Shown: positions 1-9,600, counted from the first letter of the stretch. The stretch: 13,224 nt of DNA from Gonium pectorale (GCA_001584585.1 LSYV01000507.1:1-13224), one strand, 5' to 3'. Numbers and translations are program-made. The notes: generated by a model from the letters alone, not told the origin.

Positions 1-30
1 GCCCACGCGCGAACCGCCCCGCTCCCGCAG

Positions 31-913
31 GGCAAGCGCGCCGCCGCCGCCGCGGAGCTGCGCGCCGCCGCCGCCACCGCGGCCCGCCTGGCGCAGGAGC
101 TGGGCGCGGCGCTGGAGGGCGCTGCGCGGGCGCAGGCGGGCGCGGAGGCCAGTATCGCGGGGATGGAGAACGAGCGACGCGTGATGGAGGCCAAGGCGGA
201 GGACTACATTGCGCGCATCGAGTCGCTGCGGAGCAAGCTGAAGGCCAACGGGTACCACGAGGAGGTGGGCCGCGGTGCAGGGGAGGGGGGCCGCGGAGAG
301 AGTGCAGAGGAAAGGGTTGGGGCGCTGCACGAGTCCACCTGGTGTCGTTTGTCATGTTCGTGTTCGCGTTGGGGAGCGATGCGGCACGGGCTGAGGTGCG
401 ACGCGAGGAGAACGAGGGGGGTGGGCTGCGTTCAGATGCGCTTGTTCAGATGGGCTGTCGGTCTGATTGGCTGAGGCCCCCGGCCCGGGCTGGAAGGTGG
501 GCGCGCGCGAGGGGCATTTGATTTCGGACCGCTGGGTCAGGGTGTGTGCGGCCTGCGCGCCGCTCGGTCCCCCACCCCGCCGGCCATTTCCTGCTGGCCC
601 TCCTGCCCCTGCCCCTTGACCGTCGCGCCTCTCCCTCCCACTCCGAAGCTTCCCCTTCATCACCCCCCACCGCACCCCACCGCTCCATTCCATCCAGCTG
701 AGCCACGAGTACCTGGAGCAGCTGGCAGCGGGCGTGGAGTCGCTGGAGGCGCAGCTGGGCGAGGCGCGCCAGGCGCTGGCGCTGTACGACAACATCCCGC
801 CAAGCGCCGCCGGGCTGGCGTCGCTGCTGGAGCGCTCCCTGCGGGAGCTGGCCGACATGCAGTCCGCCATGGGCAGCGCGTTCGTGCACGGAAAGGTGCC
901 GGGGGCGCATTGA
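31..913 (+). CDS. HAUS1: Coiled-coil protein resembling augmin subunit HAUS1/AUG1, 3' part only
   Basis: Two exons are visible, 31-264 and 698-913, joined in phase 0 across an intron with donor GTGGGC and acceptor ATCCAG; the stop TGA is at 911-913. An upstream intron ends at CAG 28-30, so the true start lies outside the window. The visible 149 residues are almost all helical. An Ala/Glu-rich coiled coil leads to KAEDYIARIESLRSKLK, then GYHEELSHEYLEQLA across the splice, then a second coiled coil and LYDNIPPSAAGLASL. In HAUS1 of plants and animals a GY/GF-x-SH segment, a helix and a D-[LI]-PP motif occur in this order near the C terminus, which is the basis for the name. HAUS1 belongs to the eight-subunit augmin complex, which recruits gamma-tubulin to existing spindle microtubules. 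The family assignment comes from motif recall, not alignment; an unrelated coiled-coil protein is possible. GTGCCG after AAG 894 could be a further donor, which would move the end. Confidence 0.62.
265..697 (+). other. Intron of the HAUS1-like gene
   Basis: This 433-base intron separates the two visible exons. The frame of the first exon stays open through most of it, but the translation becomes Gly/Arg-rich and loses coiled-coil character right after GAG 264. The second half is C/T-rich, as expected before an acceptor. No other feature is seen in it. Confidence 0.75.
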
Positions 914-2506
914 GGGCGGAGGCGTGGCGCCGGGGGGGGGGCGGGTGCACTGGGGGGTGCGCGCGGCGCGGTGCCGGGGGCGCAGTCCAAGGCGCGGCCG
1001 TCGCCCGTGCGGCGCTCATGGGAGAGAGGCGACATGGTGCTTCTCAGCTGGGGGGTGCTGGGGGGAGAAAGGCGGGGCCGGGATGCGACCCGCCACGCGG
1101 GGCAGCCACAGCTTGGTAGGCGGCGCGGCTCCCGGCGGTCCCGAGCGGCATCCAGTCCCCGGGGTTCATGGCAAGGTGGAGCACGGTGTGGGGCCGGGGG
1201 CACGCGAGGGGGGGGGAGGAGCACTGGCGGCGGCAGAGTAGGAGGCGGGGGTGCCAGAGGCGCAGGAATCCCTGACCCTGACCCAGCCCAGCGGACCCCA
1301 GCCGCCTCCGCGTGCTGCTTCGTGCCTGCGGTGACGTCGTGCGTGGCCTCGGCGGGCGCTGCGCCGCTCGCCGCGGTGGAGCCGCTTGGTGCGCGCGGCG
1401 GTACGGCGGTAGGAAGGGCGGGCGGGTGGACCCGTCGGCGGATGTGCGGGTTCGCCCGACAGACGGACGCGGCCCGGGAGCGGCACATCGGGACTGGGGC
1501 CGGGTGCGCGTGCCCAGGCGGTGCACTGTGTGTTATGCATGCATGACGCGAGTGCCTAAGACAGGTAAGACAGGTTCAAGAAGAGGCAGCGAGCGAGCAA
1601 GCACAGGCCTCGGTGCACGAGTGTTGTCCTGTATGCGTAAACGGCGTGATCAAACAGTTCTGCAAGGATACAGGCAGGGTGCAGCGTGCACTGTGTGCGG
1701 CGCCGGCGTGGCGACCCGGGGAATGCAGCTAGGGAGGGGAAGGGAAGGGGAGGCCGGAGCGATGGGCACAGGGCGCAGCGAGCGCAGCATTGCCCAGCAT
1801 TGCGGATGGGCCGATGGGAAAGCGGCCAGCTTGTATGCGCCAGCGTGTGATGGCTATGGGGAGCAGAGGATACCCCTGCCAAACAGCCGCTCGGGGTCGT
1901 AGATACTGCAACCCCCGCCAGGTACCATGTTCGTCTACAATGCCTCGCCATCCAGGCCATCTCCCACTTGTCGGTCAACAACAGACCGGATCACGGCGCG
2001 GTGGGCTGCCTCCGCTTCCCCTCCTCTCCGGAGCCTCGCTCCTCCGTTGCGGAAAGCTACGTACGGGGCCTGCGACGACAGCGACCAGGCCCCGCCGCGT
2101 TGCGCACAGACCAACTTGCAGCTGCGGACAACAGCAACTGACATCGTCACCAACACCCAACCGCCAACCGACACCGCCACGGACCGGGACACCGGGTTGC
2201 GTCCGCCGCCCGCCCCGAGCTGGCTTTCACGCTCCTGCTGGTTAGCGGCCAGGCAGCACCCAACCCAAATTGTCACAACTCGAAACATGCAACTTGATCT
2301 GCCAACACTCATATCTTCAACCGACAGCCTCCGGCTCTTCTTCCGCACAACGACTCGCATCAGCCTCACGCGGCAATCCCTGCCGGGAGCTCCGGGAGGA
2401 GATGCGCACGGCCGCACACACCTACCTCGTACATACGCCACGCACACCCCAATGCCACTCACCATTCCCACTCAAATGCTATGCAAGCCCCGATGCCACT
2501 ACCAGT
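914..2506. other. Convergent intergenic region, probably two facing 3' UTRs; no gene seen
   Basis: About 1.6 kb lies between the plus-strand HAUS1-like stop and the poly(A) signal of the minus-strand hydrolase. Several overlapping open frames exist on both strands, but all give Arg/Pro/Ala- or Thr-rich translations without domain character, and none has convincing exon structure. The first part (to about 1880) is richer in G than C on the plus strand and the rest is richer in C. This fits plus-strand transcription on the left and minus-strand transcription on the right. No exact TGTAA occurs on the plus strand here, so the HAUS1-like mRNA end cannot be placed. A short palindrome ATGCATGCAT lies at 1535-1544. 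Confidence 0.6.
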
Positions 2507-2511
2507 TTACA
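2507..2511 (-). terminator. TGTAA polyadenylation signal of the hydrolase gene
   Basis: TTACA on the plus strand reads TGTAA on the minus strand, the usual poly(A) signal of Chlamydomonas-type algae. It lies 121 bases after the stop codon of the ICME-like gene and is the only copy on that strand between the stop and 914. Cleavage would be expected about 10-20 bases further on, near 2490. Confidence 0.6.
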
Positions 2512-2631
2512 TCAGAAACACATACAGCAACAGGCCGACGAAAGCCGACAGCACACCCACAACGCACAGCGCCGCGCCGCTCCACCGCCAGCACTCTTAC
2601 CCGCCGTGCCCCCCTCCCCACCATAGCCCCC

Positions 2632-5600
2632 TCACATCCGCGACTGGACCACCACCAGGTCCTCCGCAGCCACCGCCGTCGAGCCGGGAGACAGAGCCGC
2701 CGCTGCCGCCGCCGCCACACCGCCGTTGGGCCCAGGTGCAGGCGGCGCCCCGGCCTCCGGCACCGGCCGGACCCTGCCCGTGGCGATGCGCAGGAAGTCG
2801 ATGGCGCACGGCAGCAGCCCCTCCGTGTCCTCCCCCAGCCAGCCCCCGGGAGCAGCCGCCCCCGCCGCCGCCGCCTCCGGGTCGCGCCGCTGCTGCGGCT
2901 GCTGCTGGCGGCGCCGCTGCCGTACGTCCAGCGGCCGCCATTCCATAACAAAATCCCCGTGGCCCACGTGGTTGTACAGCAGCGGTCGTACCGGCACGCC
3001 GCACCTGTATGGAAGTGCACATCGAGAGATGCAGGCTTTTACTTTTGGTGGTGGTGGGGGGGGGCGGCCGGGAATGTGTGGCGAGTGAAAGAATTAAAGC
3101 TTCAACACATGTGGCATGTCGGCCGAGGCCCTGGCTCAAGCAACCACGGGCTCGGCAACGGAAACCCTTGTTAGCAAGCAGACACATCAACCGGCAGATG
3201 CCGCGCTTGGGGCTGCTGGGGACCGGTTTCCGTTCATTTATCTACCTCCGCCCACCCTGCCCACCCTGCCCAGCCCGTGGAGAGCACAGCCCGCACCTCC
3301 CCTTCCTGCCCCACCCACGCACCTCCGCAGCTGCGCCACCAGCTCCGCCCCCTCGTGCCAGGGCACCATGTGGTCGGAGCAGCTGCCCGCCACCACGCAG
3401 GGAGGGAGCCACCGTGCCGCCGCCAGGCTGAACGCCGGGCCGCCGCCCGGCGCTGCTGCTAGCGCAGCGCCGCCGGCGATTCCGCCCGCCAGTCCCGCGC
3501 GCGCTGGAATGGCGTCGCCGGCCAGCTCAAACGAGGAGAAAAACGACGGATCAGATCCGGAAGCTGCCGCGCCGGCGTTCCCGCCGTTCCGGTCCCCTGC
3601 CGCCGCCGCCGCCGCGTCCGCGGCGTCGGCGGCCGCCGCCAGGACGACAGTGGGCGAGGCGGCCGCGAATCCCGCGTGGCCACCCACCGCCCGCTTCATC
3701 ATCGACAACTCGTTGACGCCGCGGGCCTTCTCAAACTCATAGTGCTTGGCGATGTCGTACACGGCTGACATGCCCACGAACACGCGCGGCATGCGGCTGT
3801 CGGCCTCGGCGTGGTGCGGCGCAGCCGCGGCGGCGGCGGCGGCGCTGGCGGCGCCGCCGTCGTCGTCGTAGGAGCTGTCGACGCCAGGTGCCGGGTGCAG
3901 CTGCGCGTCGGCGACGGCGCGCAGCGCGTGTACGGCACCGGCGACGGAGGCGCCACCGCCACCGAGCAGATAGGCGCCCGTCTCGCGGACGTCGCCGCCG
4001 CGGGCCGCCGAGCCCTGGGGCGAGTCGGGCCGCTGCCGTTGGCGGCTATCGGTGTGGCTGCCATCGCGCTTCCCGTTCCCCGCATGGTCCTTGCCGTGGA
4101 GCGAAGGCCGCTGCGCCGGCGCCGCCGTCGGCTGGTAAGTGGAGGCGGTGGCGCCGGCCGTCACTGCCGCTGCCTCCGCGGCGGCAGCGCGGCGCAGCAG
4201 GGCCGCCGCCACCAGGTGGCCCCCGGCGGAGTGCCCGGCGGCGGTTATGCGGGAGGGGTCGCCGCCGTACCGGGCCGCATTGTCAAAGGTCCAGCTCAGG
4301 GCGGCGCTCACCTCCTCCACCATCGTGCCTGCGGGGTTTTGGTTTTTTTGGTTCTCAGCAGAGAAGCCGTCGGGAGACGCATGCCGGGACGGGCGGGGGC
4401 CGGGGGCGCCACTGCCGTACCGCCGTACCGTCTGTGTATGCCTTGGGGATGCGCCACCGCGCGTGTGCGCACGCGGCCGCCCCGCCCCGCGTCCGTGCGT
4501 ACGCTTGGAGCAATCCGGGCGCACGCAGGTAACACACCCGGCAGGTACCGGCAGGCACCGGCAGGTACTGCGTGGCACGGGCAGCACCGGCACGTGAGCA
4601 GGCGCAGGGCTCACCAGCCCCCCACCGCCCCTGCCGCCCCGCCACCCCGCCACTCAGGGCTTCCTTCGCACGTCGGCACACGCGTGCGGTTGCCGGCCGC
4701 GACACACAACTCCTGTGCCAGTAACAAGTGCGCTGCTAGAGCAGCCGCAACTGGAACTCCATCTCCCGTACAGTCCGTACGGCTCCGTACACAGCTCCGT
4801 ACGATGCACCCACCTACGAGCGCCTCCGGGTAGAGTGTGTAGGTGGGCACCACCACCACCACCCCCGCCTGCGCCAGCCGGGCCGCCAGCGGGGCGTACT
4901 GCCACGTCTCGCCGCTCGCCCACACGCCGCCGTGCACGAAAAACACCACCGGCAGGCCGCCACCTCCACCGCCACCGCCCGCCGAGGCGCCGGCGGCGGA
5001 GGCGGCGGCGGCCGCGGCCGGCAGCGGGACGTACACGTCCAGCGTGTTGCGCGCCGCCGGACCGTACGACACTCCCCGCTGCACGGCGACGCCGTCGCGC
5101 CCCGGCGGCAGTCGCCGGATGGACTCCGTCAGGTCGGGAGCGGGAGTGGCGGCGGCCGTTGCCGCCGCCGCTGCCGTTGGGGCGGCCCCCGCCGAGTCGC
5201 CGCGGGGTTGCGGGGCCAGCGGCGGCGGTGGCACGGCAGCGGCCATGCCTGGGATGGTGGACAGGCGCCTGCGGGGGATGAGTTCGGGGGTGAGGCGCGT
5301 GGCGGCGGCGGCGGCGGCGGCCACACGGTGCACTGACCGTCGGTGCGGTCGCGGCCGGCGGTGGGCGACACCACGGTAACCATTCCCGAAACACATCCCT
5401 TTTCGCCCCACCCCGAACCACACATATTCAACTGGGGGTTCGTGTGCTGCTCCGCCGTGCGTGCCCTGTGCGACCGAACGCCCCTGCCGCCCTGCCATGC
5501 TTCACCAGTACCGCGTCCACGCCATGTGTCAGGCACGTGAACGCACGGGGGTCGTACGGCCATACCTGTAGACGGACATGGCGTACGCGCCGTACGGCGC

Positions 5601-6016
5601 CAGCGCCACGATGGCTACGATCTCGGTCAGCAGGATGCGGGCGACGCGGAGGGCGCGGGCCAGGCGGGGCAGCAGCTCGTGGCCGGCGCTCTCGATATCG
5701 GCCTGGATGTGGTTGTGAGCAGGGGCGACGGGCGCGTGCGTACGGTATGTGTAAAAGAGAGAAGAGCCGGCCTGTGTAACGTGCGTAGCAATACGCCAGG
5801 ACAGAAGCACAAAAGGTGGATCAGGGAGCGCGGAGCAGCGCCCGTGGTCCGTAACGCCCGCACGTTCTGCCGAACGCCCTTTCCCGGCGTGGGATAAGTG
5901 GGGACAGCATAGTACGACGCATAGGGTGAAGGGCAATCCCGCTCATGCTCTTAGTTAACCCCCGATGCCCCCTCCACCTTGGCCCCTTTGAACGCCTCGC
6001 CCAGGAAGGATGCCAT
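2632..6016 (-). CDS. Isoprenylcysteine methylesterase-like alpha/beta hydrolase, five exons
   Basis: Exons on the minus strand are 6016-5960, 5702-5566, 5268-4814, 4328-3323 and 3004-2632 (stop TGA 2634-2632); all junction phases agree and give about 675 residues. Residues 40-62 form one hydrophobic segment (ILLTEIVAIVALAPYGAYAM), matching the membrane anchor ahead of the hydrolase fold in plant ICME. Then come RNTLDVYVP, VVFFVHGG (oxyanion hole, HGG 177-179), GGDPSRI, and GHSAGGH (nucleophile Ser250). MPRVFVGMSAVYDIAKHYEFE from 396 corresponds to the ICME stretch after the nucleophile. SCSDHMVPWHEG gives catalytic Asp535 and HVGHGDF gives His567. ICME removes the methyl ester from C-terminal prenylcysteine at ER/Golgi membranes; that substrate is inferred here. 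Low-complexity insertions (about 255-395 and 440-525) enlarge the fold. The first exon is the weakest part: its donor GTTAAC is poor, and an in-frame ATG at 6202 would add 62 residues. Confidence 0.8.
3005..3322 (-). other. Last intron of the ICME-like gene
   Basis: The donor reads GTGCGT and the acceptor CATACAG on the minus strand, and phase 2 is kept so that AG plus G makes Arg552. The intron separates the catalytic Asp exon from the catalytic His exon. A C-rich tract (plus-strand G run near 3055-3064) lies upstream of the acceptor. Nothing else is seen in it. Confidence 0.75.
4539..4568. repeat. Three tandem copies of a 10-bp unit
   Basis: CGGCAGGTAC occurs at 4539-4548 and 4559-4568, with the one-base variant CGGCAGGCAC between them. 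Degenerate copies (TGCGTGGCAC and similar) continue to about 4590. The array lies inside the third intron of the ICME-like gene and looks like ordinary microsatellite growth. Confidence 0.85.
4766..4802. repeat. Cluster of four CCGTAC words
   Basis: CCGTAC occurs at 4766-4771, 4775-4780, 4785-4790 and 4797-4802, at intervals of 9-12 bases. On the transcribed strand this reads GTACGG, just inside the donor of the third ICME-like intron. The function is unknown; it may be a decayed tandem repeat. Confidence 0.7.
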
Positions 6017-6287
6017 CGCCACACTGGGGCGCCGCGCTGTTTTAGGGCGACTATTTGTCGGGAGTCGTCGCGCCCCGACGATGTTGCACCCGGGGATAAC
6101 TGCGACACCGGCGCGGTGCACGCCGTGGCAGGCCGCCCGGTGATGGTTGGGACGCCCTGGTTTTTGGCTAGCGCTGAGATGCCAAGCGCCAAGAGCAAGC
6201 ATCGGCACTAGCACCGCCACTAAGCACAACCAGAAGGACGCCCACTCAGCCTTACTTACGAACAAATCAAGTGAACCAGGAAAACCC

Positions 6288-6295
6288 TTATATAA
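6288..6295. promoter_or_regulatory. TATA-box-like element readable on both strands
   Basis: The plus strand reads TATATAA at 6289-6295 and the minus strand reads TATATAA at 6294-6288, so one near-palindromic element could serve both divergent genes. It would put the hydrolase transcript start near 6258 and the PH-START transcript start near 6320, leaving 5' UTRs of about 240 and 300 bases. Placement is from sequence only. Confidence 0.5.
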
Positions 6296-6571
6296 TGCAA
6301 AGTAAAGCAATGACTGTAAATTCTGGATAGTACGCCCAAACGAAAGAAGGCGAAGCCCGCTCCGAAAACTGCCTTGCGAAGACCGCCGTTCGACTTGGCC
6401 CTGCCCGGCGCCTGGTGCCCGGTTCGACCAACGTGCAGCTAAATTTGGGTTTCAGAGGTCAAGCTTCTCACGTGCGTTTCATATATTTGCACGAACCTAC
6501 CCGCAGCTATATCTTTCTTCCTGAATTAGCTCCACACACGCCTGTGTCCTTCCTCATTACCACACCATTCA

Positions 6572-6592
6572 ATGAAGCCATCACTTATCTAG
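6572..6592 (+). other. Short upstream open reading frame (six codons)
   Basis: ATG at 6572 opens a six-codon frame that ends at TAG 6590-6592, 26 bases before the proposed PH-START start at 6619. It is the only ATG between 6313 and 6618, so a scanning ribosome would meet it first. It could lower translation of the main frame. Confidence 0.45.
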
Positions 6593-6618
6593 CTGTCAGG
6601 GATACGGAGACTTTAGGA

Positions 6619-9600
6619 ATGGCGGAGTATGGTGGACCGGAGGAAGAGCCCTGTCTTGAGGAGGCGGACGTGTACAAGGCCACAACAAGCAGCGATTTCG
6701 TCGTGGTCCGGCGCGTGAGGCTGTACCGTTCGAGGTTCGTCACATACCACAGCTTTGAGGAGAACAAGGAAGACAACAAACACTGGCTGCTCTCGGCGCA
6801 CTGCGAGCTGCAACCCCGCAACGCAGCGGACATACGGGAGCTGTGCAGCAAATACGTGCGACCACGGGGTCAATGGGCCATCACCACGCTCGTGAAGCCG
6901 AAGTCCATCGGCACCAAGGGCGCCCGGAGCGTCTGCCTGGTATGTTCTCCCCGGGTATGGGCGCCTTCATCGGCTGTTGCATTCTCATTCCCTGACCCCG
7001 TCTCACCAACCTGCCCCACTTCAAGACACCCGTTGCCCATCTTAAGCCCCGCCTGGGCCTCCCGCTTTGCCCCTCCCAGCCCCCCTTTCACGCCCAGCAA
7101 CATCCCCCCATTACCATACCCTCCACCCCCGCCCTCTACACGCACACCGTCCCCTCCCCTGGCCCCTCGCTCTCCACCTCCCACGCGCAGTACACCTTCA
7201 CACTCGTCTGGCCGACCCGCTGGGCCACCAAGGGCTATAGCTCCTTCACCTTTGGCTTTAAGAGCATCGAGGAGGCGCGCCACTGGCACTCGCGCCTCTC
7301 GGACTGCCTGGAAGGCATCCGGCGGGACAAGGCCGCCGCCGCCGCGGCGGCAGCCGCAGCCGGCGCCAGCACCTCGGCCCACAGCAGCGGCGTCGTCGGC
7401 GGCGGGGCGGTACGGGCGACCGCCGAGCGTCCCAGCAACGGCGGGACGTCGCGACTGAGCTTCCAGCGCCACGGATCCGCCGCGACGGCGGCGGCGGCGC
7501 TGATGGCTTCGTCCTCAGTGGGCGGGATGCCAAAGAGCACCAGCCTGGGCGCTGGCGGAAAGCGCACCTTTGCGGCCGAGTCCGCCCCCTCCTCCACCGT
7601 CCAGGTGCGCGGGCAGCCAAGCGGGGGGGATGGGACAGAGTGTTTGAGAGAGACGTAGCGGGGCGTGGGCCGGTCGGTAGGTCGGTCGGTCTCGTGTTAT
7701 CCGTCAATCCGGCAGGGACAGCCAGCTGCTACACGGGGCGGCGGGTGCGGCAGACAGCGCACGCCTCACGGGGGCATATGCACCTGAGCCGCCGGTGTGG
7801 CGACAAGACTGCCAGCAGCCCTGAGGCGGGTGGGACCGGCGGCACGGGCTTGTCCCGACACCGCGCGCCGTGTGCTGCTTATGTACGACGGCAGCATGTA
7901 CGGCAATCCATGCATGCGGGGTCCCCCGGGCGGGGATGTCCGAGGTGCTGCTGGCTGCGGCAGCCCGCTGGGCCGCTGCCGCTGACCCCTGCGGCGCGCG
8001 CGAGGTCTAGCTGCGGGCCTCCTCTACCCGTGGCCTTGGCCAATGCGGGACGGCGCGTGGTGGGCAGCCGGGGCCGTTGCCTGGCTGGCGGCCAGGTTCC
8101 GCGCCTGCGGGTATGGCCCCTGCCGCCTGTGGGCTGGGGAGCTGGTGGGCTGGTGGCCCGCTTCGCCCAGTTGAGGCCCCGTGTCGCGCTCCCCCCTGCG
8201 GCCCATGCTCCGCCGACGGTGCCCGCGCGCAGGACCCGAGCCCCTTCCCCGCCTCCGCCTCCGCGCCCGGCGGCGCGCACCACCGGCGCAGCCTGACCGA
8301 GGTGCCCGAGCAAGGTGGGCCATGGGTTGGTTTGGAGCGCCATGGGCGGGAGGCGATGCGTGGCCGCCTTAGGTGCCGGCCGGGAGAGGCAGCTGGCGGG
8401 GGTAAAGCTGATGCTGGCCCCGATGCTGGCCCTGGCTGGTTGCAGCCGGGTTTAGGAACAGGGACAGCGGGTGGAAGGGTGTGAGCTGGTGGTGTCTGCA
8501 AGGGTAGAATGAGCGGGACAGTGTGAGTGTAGTGTCATGATGATCAAGTGCGACAGCGTCGCCGCAACCATCGACTCTGTGCATCTGCGGACGCTGCACG
8601 ATTTCGTGGTGCGCCCCGCCCCGACGCCTGGCGCTTGTCGTAAGCAGCCCGTGCCCTCGTCGCCCCCCGGCGCCCGATGCCTCGGTCTCGGCTGCCGCAG
8701 TCAAGCGCGCCCTCGTTTTCGACGGCGGGCGCAGCCCCAGCCTGGCCGCGCCGCTGGGCGAGGAGGACGACGGGCTGGCCGGAGCCGCTGCCCCGCCGGG
8801 GATCTCCACCTCCCTGCCCGACATCTCCCCGTCGCCGACGGCGCGGACGCTGGCGACGGCCGCCGCCGCGGCGGCGGTGGCGGCGCCGCCTTCTGTGTCA
8901 TCTGCGGCGCCGACGCCGCGGCTGGGCGTGAACCGGAGTCCCAGCAGCAGCGACAGCGACGCGTACGAGGACCCGGCGGAGGGGGTCGTTCACCGCGGGC
9001 AGCGGGCGGCTGCACGCCCCGAGCAGCGGCCGCCGGCGCAGCGGTGGCGGCGGGCGGCTCGGCGGCGTGCCGGTGGGCAGGCAGCCGCGCGCGACGGCGC
9101 GCGGCGACGTGCGGCACACCAAGCAGCGATGGGTGCCGTACAAGCAGGTGCGTACGGCCCCGGGCGGTGTGTAGGCAGCAGCGGAGGCTTTGAGGCGTTT
9201 GAGGCGCAAGCGGGAAGGGGGGGCCTTGCGTGTATGGACTCGGCTGAATGAGGGGGTCAGCCGCGTAGTTCCGCTGATGGTGCCGCGCAGTCCGTGAGAC
9301 GCATAACTAGGGCCGCGACGCAGACAGGGAGGAACGCCTCTTCCCTCCCCCGCACCGCCCCCACCCCCTCCCCGCGCGCCTCTGAGGACGCCTTGCAACC
9401 TTCATGTACCTGCTGTCGCAGGTGAACGGCGTAGCGATCTACCACCGGCGGCAGACGGCGGGAGACGCGGAGGCCGGCGTGGGCGGGGAGTTTATGGTGA
9501 GGCGGTGTCTGGTAGTGGGGTCCGCCGGTGCGGCTCGCGTCGGCGCCGAGCGGCGCACCCCCCTCCCCCGCCCCCTCAGCATCCGTCGGCGCCGAGCGGC

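Larger units (their letters stand above)
4329..4813 (-). other. Third intron of the ICME-like gene
   Basis: The donor is GTGGGT after GTA-G and the acceptor is CCCGCAG before GC-ACG, giving ALVG-TMVEEV in phase 1. This places the HGG exon directly before the GHSAGGH exon, as expected for the fold. The intron carries a 10-bp tandem repeat at 4539-4568 and a cluster of CCGTAC words at 4766-4802. Confidence 0.8.
6017..6618. promoter_or_regulatory. Divergent promoter region between the ICME-like and PH-START genes
   Basis: The two start codons face away from each other about 600 bases apart. GC falls clearly compared with the flanking coding DNA, most of all from about 6230 to 6600, as is common for promoters in these genomes. 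It should hold both transcription starts and both 5' UTRs. Minus-strand frame 6310-5951 is open and encodes a hydrophobic stretch, so part of it could be an N-terminal extension of the hydrolase. Plus-strand frame 6331-6618 is also open, but it lacks ATG and uses codons unlike the downstream exons. Confidence 0.65.

Noticed and set aside
352..1488. Minus-strand open frame of 378 codons over the HAUS1-like gene
   Set aside because: It is Pro/Arg/Ala-rich and antisense to a well-supported exon. High GC suppresses stops in all frames.
1935..2471. Minus-strand open frame of 178 codons in the intergenic region
   Set aside because: There is no recognisable motif, and it lies just beyond the hydrolase poly(A) signal; composition bias explains it better than a gene.
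1927..3174. Long plus-strand open frame of 415 codons
   Set aside because: It runs antisense through the 3' UTR and last exon of the ICME-like gene. Its translation is Thr/Pro/Arg-rich with no domain character. The plus strand here is C/A-rich, which makes stop codons rare, so length alone is not evidence.
5945..6211. Small plus-strand open frame in the divergent promoter
   Set aside because: It is antisense to the first exon and 5' leader of the ICME-like gene, has no domain character, and no splice path to the PH-START exons was evident.
6418..6430. GGTTCGACC resembling a tRNA B box
   Set aside because: The flanking bases do not pair into a T-arm or acceptor stem, and no A box is found upstream at the right distance.
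8985..9002. GTCGTT…GGGCAG as a tiny intron to explain the exon 4 frame change
   Set aside because: It is only 18 bases and divisible by three, so it is too short to splice and would not change the frame.
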